DNA of 64,000 nt, from NCBI RefSeq assembly GCF_018873765.1, contig NC_057923.1:20493913-20557912 (forward strand), in the 5' to 3' direction. Positions 12,129 through 23,101 of this stretch are shown here, piece by piece. Below the pieces are notes generated by a model that saw nothing but the letters and a program-made list of their open reading frames with translations, made no database searches and was not told the origin of the DNA. Positions within the stretch are counted from its first letter, which is position 1, and the number at the start of each line of letters is the position of its first letter. Origin of the DNA: Telopea speciosissima (lineage: Eukaryota > Streptophyta > Magnoliopsida > Proteales > Proteaceae). The position numbers and the translations under genes are program-made.

Positions 12129-12614
12129 CTGTCCAAAATCCGCCAATTTGAGAACACCCTCGGAAGAAATCAACAAATTACAGGGCTTGAGATCTCGATG
12201 AACGATCGCATTCCTGTGGCAAGCATCGATGCCATGCAATATCTGAATCATCCAACGCTTGATCTCACCAACAGAGATTCTATTTTCCCAGCTCCTCTTA
12301 GTTTCTCTGATCACCGACGCAAGATCAGTTCTTAGGTATTCAAGGACAAGAACCGCATCTTCGTCTTCCCTCCAAAAATACTCGTGGAGGACAATAATGT
12401 TTGGGGAATTCTGGAGGGTTTGAAGGGCTTCGATCTCTCTGAAAGAGCTCTGGTAGTCATGAACCTCTTTCAGAGCGACGATGATGTCGTCGGAGCGTCG
12501 GCGAGCTCTGTAAACATCGGAGTAGGCTCCAGAACCGATTTGTTCCAGGATTTCGTAACGTTGAGTGATTTCGGGGCGGCCATAGATGCTCCAACTTTTA
12601 GAGGGAGGATCCAT
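12129..12614 (-). CDS. CDKF;1: CDKF;1-like CDK-activating kinase kinase, exon 1 only
   Basis: The 162 codons form the N-lobe and catalytic loop of a plant cyclin-dependent kinase F, the nuclear/cytosolic kinase that phosphorylates and activates the CDK-activating kinase CDKD. Visible: the glycine loop GSGAYSDVY, the VAIK-type lysine in VALKEVHD, the plant CDKF hallmark YFWREDEDAVLVLE, the catalytic HRDLKPCN, and the DFG motif in LADFGQ. Start is the ATG in MDPPSKSWSIYGRPEI, which matches the family N-terminus. The exon ends with a canonical donor (CAG followed by gtaatg) at 12128. The remaining two thirds, including the activation loop and the APE region, is not found down to position 1 in this transposon-filled stretch. 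Either the next exon lies left of the window behind a very long intron, or the gene is truncated. The family usually has Gly where this copy has Cys in HRDLKPCN. Confidence 0.85.
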
Positions 12615-13706
12615 GGCGGAGAATCAGTACAGTAATGTTGAAAGATTCTAGCTTTGTTGGTAGTAGAGTGGATAATTTAGGATTTATAGACTTGTAGTTG
12701 CAGCCTTGCAGGGCAAGAAGTGCTTTCATAGAACAAATCGGACTGGTCGAAAGGAAGGGACAGAGCGCGACGAGGAGGAAACATCACCTGCGCTTGCGTG
12801 AAATAACAAAAGTGCCATTGGACTAGCAATAGGATTTGACCGTTATTCACCGCTGTTTCCACTTCCAACGGCCTACGGGTGTAACAAAAATCAGACCGAG
12901 CCATTAGAACCGACCAAAAAATCCAAACCAGACCAACTATCACTTCTAGTGGTTCGGTCCAGTTTTAGATTTTAGAATTTTTTTTTGTTTTTGGTTTGGT
13001 CTTGGATAGATCGACAGATGCCCGATAGGACAGACCTTTAAATCAAAATCAATAGCCAAACCAAACTAGGGTGTCAAACGGTCAGGCTTGGTTGGTTTCG
13101 GTCGGGTCTAATTGGTTTGACCAATTTAAGGCCATACCATTTTCGCCTGTTTAAGTAATATGGCCTCGTAGTGTAGGGCATGGACATGTTTCGATTCGGC
13201 TGATCAGTTTCCGGTCCAAAATCAGATTATAATAGGGATTTAAACAGGCTAATTGACTAATTGGGCTATAACTATTTGTTAAACAATCTTTAAATGGGTC
13301 ATAAAACGGTTCTTAGACGGATTAATCGGGCTATAAAAAGATCGATAGGTTTCTATGAACATTCAGGTTATGTTTGGAAGCCAAAAAGAGAAATAAATTT
13401 TAGAATTTCTTTAAAAAAATGAGAGAGATAGACACATTAGGTCATCAAGAGTGTCATTGTGATTTTTGTCTTATTATGTTTTTCTTTTCTTGATTGACCG
13501 ATAAGAGATCAATTTCATTTTCAACTTTTTTTAAAAAAACGAAAATACTAATAGCTTAGGCTGTGTTTCGTAACACTCATCGATAATGTTCATTGATTTC
13601 TTGCTCATCGGGAGCCAATTGTGAGCAAAATATCATTTGGCATGTCGAACAGTCTTTTTTGTTCACAAAGAGCATTTCCAGTTCAAAAAGATTGGTGGAT
13701 CTGAAT
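12615..13706. other. CDKF 5' flank and intergenic DNA
   Basis: No coding sequence. From about 13067 the sequence gggtgtcaaacggtcaggct begins a ggtttcggtcggg-type tract also seen at 28965, probably a decayed copy of the same terminal-repeat family. Confidence 0.5.
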
Positions 13707-13863
13707 CCTCTACTTCCGCCCTGCCCCTACTGCTGAGCGCTCTACACACAGCAAGGTGGAAAAGACCGCTTTACCCTTGCTCGGATAGGGGGTAAGGCGA
13801 TCTTTTCACGCCTTGCTGTGTGTGGGGGCACACATAGCAATAGGAGCAGGGTGGAAGTAGAGG
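13707..13863. mobile_element. fold-back MITE, 157 bp
   Basis: Arms of about 70 bp are near-perfect inverted repeats: cctctacttccgccctgccc on the left pairs with gggtggaagtagagg on the right, and cacacagcaaggtggaaaag pairs with cttttcacgccttgctgtgtg. The loop is about 15 bp. No transposase is encoded. Confidence 0.85.
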
Positions 13864-14653
13864 ACCCCGACGCCTCAATGAACACTTCTAACATGACATT
13901 GTTTTTTTGTTTTTACCGCTCGTGAACCAAAAACGCCCTCGAAATCTCGAATGTGTTGGATTCGCTCTCTCTCTCCATCCCCTTGTCTACGAATTCACTA
14001 TTGGTTTGGGTTAATTTTCAACCCCAAACCCTAGAACCTTAACGATTAAATCTTAGATTAAGCATAACCTTACCCCTCAATAATTTACATTTTTTTTTTC
14101 TTTTCCTTTCTGAATCCACTGCAACTCAAACTGCAACACGTGTTCTCTAGAATCACCAATTTATCACAACAAAAATATTTATGTTACATGCTTATTTGAA
14201 CAAAAAAATATTGTTCCTAGAGTTAAATATGGCAATTTCACGTGATAGTGGCATTTTCATAATTATACCCACAATTAAGTTATTGGTCTTCCAATGGTTT
14301 TAAAATCAATAGACCAATTAGCAAACAGTAGAACCGGAACAAATTCACATCCTAAACATATATATTATATAATTCTTAAGACTTAAGGTCATGAGAGCTA
14401 AGATCAAACCCACTTGTATCACTTGTTTCATATGCTAATTTATCGCAAAGTTGACTGGTAATTTAAAGATCCATTTGGGAATGTTAAATTAAGAACATAC
14501 CTTAAATTAATCGTAATGTATGACGGTGGTGGTGTTCGATGTTCTTACTTATTAATTAAAAGGTAATTTACACGTATCTCCTCTAAGATAAGGCCTATTT
14601 ACAGATCCACATGATTGATTGGAATTTATGCCTTCCTCCCTTATTTTCCAAAA
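13864..14653. other. AT-rich intergenic, nothing recognised
   Basis: No supported feature. Confidence 0.5.
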
Positions 14654-14670
14654 TAATTCATAATTAAACC
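14654..14670. repeat. LINE target-site duplication, left copy
   Basis: taattcataattaaacc, identical over all 17 bp to 20729-20745, directly abuts the T17 tract (LINE poly(A) on the minus strand). Confidence 0.95.
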
Positions 14671-14701
14671 TTTTTTTTTTTTTTTTTGGTAAACGGGAAA
14701 T

Positions 14702-17700
14702 TTATTGATGAGAGGGGTGAGTACAACCAGTGGCATCAATCACACAAAGGTCCTGAAGCCACCGAATGGAGTTTGGCCAATCTGTCATGTACCCAATAGA
14801 CAGCGCCTTCCTTGCTAGAGCATCCGAGACACAGTTCATAGCCCTAGGAACAAAAGAGAAGATAACAGAGGAAAAAGAAGTCCTTAGCGTAGTCACGTCC
14901 ACTACTAAGTCCTCCACTTCCCACCCTGGGGACTTTGACCCCTCAACAAAAAGAATAGCATCCAAGCTATCCGATTCCACCACAAGATTATCATATCCCA
15001 GCTCTAAAGCCAAAAGTAGAGCATCACGAATCGCCAACAGTTCTCCCTGGATGATCGAACCAAGAACAATAGGGATGGAACGAGCCTTAACCAAAGCACC
15101 AGAATGGTCTCTAAAAATAATTCCCAGTCCTCCCCTACTTGTCTCAGCAGTGAAAGCCGCATCACAGTTTGCTTTAACCGAGCCCATTGGCAGGGGAGTC
15201 CAAAAAGAACATCGATGAGAACTATCGTTCCCCAAGCCAACCGAAGAGGAGTTTGAAGCACCCCCTGAAAATCGGACAGCATTAGAAAACTCCACGAAAG
15301 CTTTGTCAGCCATTTGAAGCACATCTGATGGATCCCAAGTCTTGCCATTAAACACCTGCTCATTTCGGGCACGCCAAAGGTACCAACAAATGAAAGAAGC
15401 TTTAGAGATAGCTTCTCGAGCCATCTTTTTATCTTGCTTGAACCAAACATTCCAGCTATAAATCCAATCCACCAAGCTCGGCCTTTCAGGAGGAGAGAAT
15501 TGAAGAGGACTACCGAACCAAACATTTCGAGCAAAGGGGCAATCGAAGAGAATATGGTCACCATTTTCAGGCTGAAAACCACATTTAGAACAGCTTGGAT
15601 CGATGTTCACATGACGAGCCTGAAGCCCCGCTCCAGTAGCCAAAGCTTCATTACAAGAGCGCCACAGCAAAGCTTTGATTTTAGGAAGGGATTGAATAGA
15701 CCAGATTCTATTCCAAACTACATCAGGGATATGATCCCATTTATGGCTTCTAGACGTGGAAGCCCTCGCAGCAAGGTTCTCCTCCTCCTTCCTAGCAAGC
15801 ATTTTATAAGCCGACTTGATAAAATCGACCATCTCTAGAAGCTCCCCAAAATCTCTTGTCTTCTCCACCAAAGTAACTCAAAGAAATTTTAGACACTGGA
15901 CTAGATCGAAGGGTGCAACACGCTTGTAATAACTCAAGGTTCCATCTCCTATTTGAATGGTCGATAAGATCCGCCACATACAATAAATTGCAATCCTCCG
16001 GTTTTTGAAATTGAAGCTTGCCACTTGGTAAGGTTGGAACCCACCTATCTTCCCAAATTTTTATTTTGGAACCGTCCCCAACTCTCCATATCAGACCTTC
16101 TAGGAGAACCTCACGGCCTACAAGAAGACTCCTCCAACCCCAAGAAGGGCGATTTCCTTCTTTAGCTTCCAGAAAGTCACAACGAGGAAAGTAAATAGAT
16201 TTCAAAAACTTCGCCCAATGGCTGTCCGGAGAAGACCACAACCTCCAAGCAGCTTTTGCAAGCAAAGCACGATTCTGAAGCTTAGAATCCTTGAAGCCCA
16301 AACCACCTCTCGATTTAGGTCTACACAACCTTTGCCAGGACATCCAATGAATTCGCTGCTTCTCATCAGAGTCACCCCAAAATAATCTAGCAGAAGCCTT
16401 TTTCACTGAGTCATGAAAGGACGAAGGAAGCTTGAAGTGAGAACTGGCATAGTTTGCCATAGGAGCTACTGCTGCTTTAAGTAGCACTTCTTTTCCAACA
16501 TGAGACAATAACTTCCCTTTCCAGCCTTGGAGTTTACTAAGAGTCATTTCCTTGATATCATCAAAGACCTCTTTTTTGGTTACCCCAAAGTGTGTAGGTA
16601 ATCCCAAATACTTTGATGGTCCATCGCCATGCTTCACCTTAAGAATTCTAGCAAACCATCTCTTTATTCTTTCATGAGTATTTGGACTAAACATAAGGCT
16701 GGATTTATGAAAATTAATGGCTTGACCTGTAGCACTACAGTAGAGATCCAAGCAGTCCTTTAGAGAGTTAACCTCCTGTAAATCAACTTTAGCAAAAAGT
16801 AAACAGTCGTCAGCAAACAAGAGGTGGGTGATGGGTTCGCCTCTATGACGAACTTTCACCCCTTTGAGATTACCCTCCATTTCAGCCTTCTTAATAATAG
16901 CTGTAAGAGCTTGAGAACAGAGAATAAAAATGGAAGGCGAGATTGGATCCCCCTGGCGGATTCCCCTAGATGGGGAAATAGCCCCCTTAATACACCCATT
17001 AACAAGAAGACTATAAGAAACTGAAGTGATACAAGTCATAACAAGTTGCACCCAATTTCTACTGAAACCCAACTTAAGAAGCATACCTTCAATGAAACTC
17101 CATTCCAACCTGTCATAGGCCTTCCTCATGTCTAATTTTAGAGCCAGGTATTTCTCTTTCCCTTTTTCCTGCTTCTTAATGTAGTGAAATAACTCATGCG
17201 CCACCATAATATTATCAGAGATTAACCTGCCAGGAACAAAAGCAGACTGGGAGGGCGAAATCAACTGGTCCAAGACCCCACTCAGGCGGTCAGCAATAAC
17301 CTTGGTGATGACTTTGAAGGCGATGTTGCACAAGCTAATAGGCCGGAATTGGTCTGCACTCTCAGGAGCTTTTACCTTAGGAATGAGGCAAATAAAAGTC
17401 TTATTTAACTCCTTAGGGATATGACCTGTAATAAAGAACTCCTCAACTAGAGCCACCAAATCATCTTTTACTACCTCCCAATATTTTTGGAAATAAAGGG
17501 GGGGTAGTCCATCTGGCCCAGGGGACTTCAGCGGGGCCATTCTAAAAAGTGCATCATGAACTTCCTTACTGCTAGGGACCAAACACAGCATATTATTTAT
17601 ATCATCACCCACTATAGGTTGCACAACATCCAAGACCGAATTCAAAGCAGTATTATTTATAGGCTCAGAAGCGTACAGCTCTTGAAAGTAAGTACATAAA

Positions 17701-18875
17701 ATACTAGTAACTTCAGTAGGAGAGGTAGACCACTCACCCGTAGATGTTTTAAGCTTTAAAATTTTATTTCGATGTCTCCTCCTCAGAGTGGTAACATGGA
17801 AAAAAGAGGAGTTCCTATCCCCACCTTTGAGCCAATCCGCCCTGGATTTCTGGCGCCACATTTCCTCTTCCCTCTCTAATTGAGTGTCAAGCAATTTTTG
17901 AAGCTCGGTTTCTTTCTCTTGAGAGTATAAGGAGCTCGGTAAACCCTGAACATGAGCCAATTCAGTTTTCAAAGCCTTAATGCTCTCGTGAATATTCCCA
18001 AAAACCTCCACATTCCACTTTCTAAACATCTCCTGACAATGAGCAATCTTCAACAGCGTCTGCTTAGAGGCTTGTCCCGTAACAGGAATAGACCAAGCTT
18101 TTTGCGCCACATTTTTACAATCCTCATGCATGGTCCACATGGACTCAAATCTGAAAGGCCTTTTCCCCCTAGTCCTTCCTCCTTCAGTGTCCACCATAAT
18201 AGGGCAGTGGTCGGAGCAGACAGCAGGCTTAATAAACACAGCAGTATCCTCAAAGGATTGTCTCCAAGCCGCATTGCAAAGGGCTCGGTCGAGCCTTATT
18301 CTAATATTAGCATCCCTCTTTCTTTTATTATTCCATGTAAAAATGGAACCATTAAATCCTAGGTCGAAGAATTCACAGCTGTGAAGAAAGTCCCTGAAGA
18401 TCTCACCATCGTGGGAGGCACCCCTAGAACCCCCCTCTTTCTCATGCCAAGAAAGATAGGAATTAAAATCCCCAAAACATAACCACCGGCTTCTATGATG
18501 GTTTAAAGCCGTAATTTTATCCCACACTGCTCTCCTTCTATGACGGACTGGGTCTCCATAGACACAGGTGAGGTAGAAAGGAGGGGCATGTGGACAATTT
18601 ACCTCCACATCAATAAAGTTTGTATCAGCCACAATAACCGACAAGTTCACATTTTCCTTCCACAGAAGCGCCAAACCTCCTGAAGCCCCTACAGGGTCCA
18701 CTGTAATGTAGTTCTGAAAATTACCCCTTCTTCTAACTTTATCAATAACAGCTTCCTTGCTTTTTGTCTCCATGATAAAGAGAATTTCTGGATTCTCAGC
18801 CTTGAGGAGATTATTCAGAGCACGAATTGTCGAGGGTCTCCCCAGCCCTTGACAATTCCAGCCAATGAGCCTCAT
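14702..18875 (-). pseudogene. LINE ORF2: endonuclease-RT-RNase H, one frameshift
   Basis: ORF2 supplies target-primed reverse transcription. Domains in order: an AP-type endonuclease (WNCQGLG, the ETK glutamate, GDFNSYL, SDHCPIMV); RT with LDMRKAYDRLEW, GIRQGDPISPSIF and the FADDCLLF catalytic box; a zf-RVT zinc finger (CSKCGFQPENGDHILFDC) that follows WRSCNEALATG; and RNase H with NCDAAF, GELLAIRDAL, VESDSLD and SDALARKAL. The frame changes once, near 15810, between the RT-side segment (to GRFYQ) and the segment that continues with KSAYKML; no nonsense codon interrupts either half. The C-terminal RNase H is typical of one group of plant L1-type LINEs. Start: the ATG at 18873-18875 overlaps the stop of ORF1 as ATGA. 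Confidence 0.92.
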
Positions 18876-20397
18876 TGTCTCCCGTGGAGCTGGACCTCTC
18901 CAGCCTCCACGGGGGTAGACATTAAAAAAGAATCATCTTGGCCATTTCCAATACTCTTCGACCCACCTTCACTGCTTCTCAACCTCTTGGATGGTTGAAC
19001 ACGGTCCTCCACAATCGGGTGAGGTGTAATGGGTTGCCTTGGATCAATTAACTGGGTTTTATTTGGAATGGAAATCTCATTCGCCGGGTTTGGGATAAGG
19101 TGGGTGGTTGGGGTTTGAGAATTTGGTGCTTGATTGGAAAGAGAAAATCCCGAGAGATGGGGGAGGATAGTCGACACAGCAAGAGACATTTCTGGGGTCA
19201 GAGGAAGATGAGAAAGGATAGAAAAAATAGGATTATTATGAGAATCTGAGGCGTGCATGGGAGAAGGGATAACGGTTTGGAGGGGTGGGATATTTAAAAT
19301 GGAAGAAAAGGTGGGATCCACCTCAAAATTGGAAGGTTGATTATTCTGGATCGTTTGAAAATTATTAGAGAGGGAAACTTGCCCATTATTAAAGGGAGAG
19401 AAGGGATGAGATTGGCTTGGATTGAGGCGTGAAATGGGGGATTGAGGATCAGGCCTTACTTCCTGATTTTGAGGAGAATTACCCGATTCTCGATCCCTAC
19501 CAGCCGTCGCCTGAGACGGATGACCCTGTCGGCGATGAGCAGCCGGAGAAACCATCACCTTTGGAAGAATAATAACAGCTTCTTCAATAAGGCGAGCGTC
19601 AGGTGTAGGGCACCTTAGATATGGCGGGAATTGTTTCTTCAAGAATTCCGGACAGGGGGAAGTTCGATCACATCCATGCAGTAACCTATGATTCTCTTCA
19701 CCTCGAACGCCACCCCGCACCTCGGTTCATCGTGACCAATCCTACCACAAAATAGCGAGAATAAAGGCAACCTTTCATATCTTAAATCCACCATGTGATC
19801 AACCCCACTTCTTCTCTTAATCTTCAGAAATTTCTTCAAAGGTTTAGTGATATCCATTCTAATGCGAGCACGAAAATAGGATAACTTTTGTCCTCCTCTA
19901 ACTCCACTAATGAAGAGCAATCTGGACACCTCTCCCACCTTACAGACCAACTTTGCAACCAAGCCATGATCGTGCAGTTCTGTTGGAATATCATGTAGTT
20001 GAACCCATATCTCCGTGTAGTCGAAAGTCCAATTCTTTGACGCCTTCCATCGCTCCAGAACTATTAGATTCCCTGCAACTGACCAGGGTGTTTCATTAAG
20101 GACATTAGTCAGATCCATAGGGTGTTCAAACTTGAACAAATAGGTATCCACACGCAGTGGTGAAACAATAACTGGAGCAGAAGTGTTCCAGGCATTGATC
20201 AAAGCCTCTGTAACCGCTTGCTTTCGGTATCGCCTTCCTGCTAGAATACGCCCAACTAAAGTGAGAGATTCACTGTGTTCTATCAAGTCTTCCAACTCAT
20301 CATCTACTATTAGGGTATCCTCCTCTTCAGTCCCTTCATCGTCCATTTGCGGAGAAGGAGCAGTGTTCGGGGGTAGTGGTAGGTGGGCAGGGATCAT
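18872..20397 (-). pseudogene. LINE ORF1: DUF4283/zinc-knuckle gag-like protein, one frameshift
   Basis: ORF1 encodes the RNA-binding protein of the LINE particle. From MIPAHLPLPP it shows an acidic N-terminus, a DUF4283-type domain (VDTYLFKFEHPMDLTNVL...PWSVAGNLIVLERW), and then a zinc-knuckle region LFSLFCGRIGHDEPRC. In that knuckle the first cysteine of CX2CX4HX4C is replaced by serine. A proline-, asparagine- and serine-rich tail follows. The frame changes near 19655. An upstream in-frame ATG at 20478 is possible, but the conserved region begins after 20397. In the leader, a 27-bp sequence (cactccagacggagg...) is repeated at 20451 and 20478. The stop (TGA, 18872-18874) overlaps the ORF2 ATG. 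Confidence 0.85.
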
Positions 20398-20728
20398 GAT
20401 GCCACTCAAAGAAAAAAGAAACAAACACACCCGGAAAGAACAGCCGTCAACACTCCAGACGGAGGAAAAAATCTTCACACTCCAGACGGAGGAAAAATGG
20501 TGGATAAAATATTCCGACAGACCAACAATTTTACACTCTCATCTCAACAGTGGTATCAAAGTAAGCTTTGATAAATCTTCACAGATGGTGCGCTGAGATC
20601 CAGGGAACGAACATTGCGTAACAATCCTATAGAAAAAAGAGGGAAATTTATGCAAAATAGAAGAAAAGGGAAGCTTCACATGGGAGAAGAGAAAACAAGT
20701 GAAAGGAAAGCTTTGTGTAGCACTATAT

Positions 20729-20745
20729 TAATTCATAATTAAACC
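20729..20745. repeat. LINE target-site duplication, right copy
   Basis: taattcataattaaacc, identical to 14654-14670. Confidence 0.95.
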
Positions 20746-21378
20746 CACTCCGGTAGTTGTTCCTATTAATTATAAACGGTAAGAGTGTTTTATATATTTT
20801 GTGACCAATATACCTTTGATAGCGTAGAATGACGTTATTCACCTTCTCTTTTTCTTCTTCTTCATTTCTTCTCCTTCTACCTTAGAATCGGGGATTGAAT
20901 GGCTCAGTGCCGATTTCGATTCGATTGGGATCGAAATCGACTGGAATCGATCTCAGAAACCCAAGAATACGGCATCAAATCTGAAAGACCAGCAATCCGG
21001 CGAGGATAAAAAAAATCCTAGAATCAGTCGCATCGGAATGTCCAGAATCGGTCGATTCGACTGATCCGATTATGAATTTTGAAATAGCGCTTCGCCCCTC
21101 CGTTTCCTTGTCATTGCTAAGAACTCAGGTTCGACTGATCCGATTCTGAATTTTGAAATAGCTCGGCTCTACCAACTTAGAAAATCGCCCCAAATGCTTG
21201 ATAAGGAACGTTGATCTGCGATTGATTCAATTGGCGCTTGCAGATAAGGTAATTTGATGAATTACCTACAAGGCTACAAGAATATATATATAGTGGCATT
21301 TGGAAATTCGATTCTTTTTCTTTTAAATTTATTTCTTCATTGCAGTGCAGTGATTGTGAACTTGGGCAGTTTCTCACA
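20746..21378. other. CCMH upstream region
   Basis: It contains a 33-bp direct repeat, ttcgactgatccgattNtga plus attttgaaatagc, at 21056-21088 and 21130-21162. The region presumably holds the CCMH promoter and 5' leader, but no TATA box is convincing. Confidence 0.5.
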
Positions 21379-23101
21379 ATGGAGAGTGAAGAGGATGCAG
21401 TGAAGAAGGCACGGATGGTGGAAGCTCGGGCTAGGAACATTAGCCATAACGTCCGTTGCACCGAGTGTGGGAGCCAGTCCATTGAAGACTCACATGCAGA
21501 TATTGCTATCCTACTCAGGAAGGTAAAAGCCTTTAGCTTTCCTTTTCTTTCTTGCTTCTGAAATTAGGGGGGAAGGGGGAGAGATGCTTGAATATTTTTG
21601 TTAAAACAAAAACCAAATAAACAAAAAACAGAGCAAGATTATTCAGAGATTGACCGTGGTTCATACACGAATATGGTGTATTATGTCCACGGACGAAGCT
21701 GAAGATGTTTCACTATGTAATGGAAAAAAAATTACAATGGAGGTTTCTCAACAACACTCAAAACGGCACTGCTTCTCTCTTCTCAAAACCCTAGCATGAA
21801 AACCCCCAAAAAAAATCCCATTTGGGTCACAACCAAAATATCAGTGATGGGCTCAAGGCCCTCCACTATTACCACAGATCTCATTAAAAAAATCCCGTTT
21901 GGCTCGCCACCAAAATGTGTCGGGGTGGGTCAATCTTCGAAACGGGTACATGAATTTGAAACACAGATAACAGTTTTTCTATCTTGTTTGGAGGGTTTCA
22001 GTCATTATATTAGATGATCATCCAGATCAAAGAATCTTATCATACGGCATTGTAGAGATAAAAGATTGGTTCTAGCTAGAATGCAACTGGGATATAGTTT
22101 TGCAAGTCTTCAGAGCAAAATTTTTGTATATATTATTTATCAACTAAAATGAGAAAATCTCAGCCTATGTTGTATGCTCATCAAGTTGTGCCAAGTTTGA
22201 ATCTTCTTTGAAACTATTAATTCTTTTTTTGTTAGAATGAACTTCTTAATTCAATTTTCTTGAGTTCTTAAGTTTGATTACTTTGTAAAATATCATTTGA
22301 TGAGGTTGAGTGCACTTTTTAAGCCCTGCTGACTCTTATTTTTGCACCATCAGTTACCAATTGATAATGCTTCTTTAAGATAGCATATATGATCTAAATT
22401 CAGTACTTGAAGTAAATCTCAAAATTGACTAAACCTATGCAGATTTGTAGTAGAGGTGAAGTGGCTACAAGAAAACAAAATTTTGAACTACTTAATTACA
22501 TCTTAAGCTTCCCAACTTACTTCCCAATGGGGTGGAATATTTGTCCTGAAACCTCAAAATTTTTGGGTTGCTGAAATAATTTTGCTTGTTATGTTCATTG
22601 CCTTTAGTGCATTTCTATTTTACAAATTCTCAAAAAAAAGTCATGTTTTTCAAATGAATCCTCATGAATGAACGTACACTGCTTTTACCATTGTAGCAGT
22701 TGATCCGTGAAGAAGTTCGAGCTGGCAAAACTGATAAAGATATCTATAAAAAGCTTGAAGAGGATTTTGGGGAGACTGTTCTCTATGCACCACATTTTGA
22801 TCTTCAGACTGCAGCTTTGTGGCTTTCACCGGTTAGTTTACAGGGTTTATATTTATCATATTTAACACCTACTTGCTTACAACTCTGTTGATTGGCTACT
22901 TATAGTATTGTATCATCGGGATTGGAACAGTTTTTGGTTGCAGGTGCAGCTGCAGGAGTATGGGCTTATCAAAAGCACAGACAAAGGACTAATGTTAACA
23001 TCAAGGCATTGAACCTTGTTAGAGGTGTTCCATTGACCCCCAAAGATGTAGAGCTTCTGACACCTCCTTCATCACATGGAAAGAAATGGTGGAGGCAATG
23101 A
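21379..23101 (+). CDS. CCMH: CCMH, mitochondrial cytochrome c maturation protein (3 exons)
   Basis: CCMH is the inner-membrane thiol-disulfide oxidoreductase that keeps apocytochrome c cysteines reduced for haem attachment in plant mitochondria (system I). Proposed exons are 21379-21522, 22700-22831 and 22931-23101, all in phase 0 with GT-AG borders, giving 148 residues; the Arabidopsis protein is about 159. The redox motif RCXXC is seen as VRCTECGSQSI, followed by DKDIYKKLEEDFGETVLYAP and LQTAALWLSP. One membrane segment, FLVAGAAAGVWAY, is followed by the conserved YQKHR and ALNLVRGVPLTP. The start MESEEDAVKKARM was chosen because it matches the length of plant homologues; an in-frame ATG lies 39 bases upstream. 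No breaks were found. Exon 2 has a tandem acceptor (tagcag), so an extra Gln may be included in some transcripts. Confidence 0.9.

Larger units (their letters stand above)
14671..20728 (-). mobile_element. full-length L1-type LINE, 6058 bp
   Basis: The element ends on the minus strand in ...cccgtttacc followed by A17 (14671-14687). It is flanked by a perfect 17-bp duplication, so both ends are known exactly. It carries ORF1 (gag-like) and ORF2 (endonuclease, RT, zinc finger, RNase H). The insertion inverted nothing and truncated nothing, so the copy is complete at the 5' end. Confidence 0.95.

Noticed and set aside
14766-15218. 150-codon plus-strand frame
   Set aside because: It lies antisense to the LINE RNase H coding sequence and has no family motif; a shadow frame.
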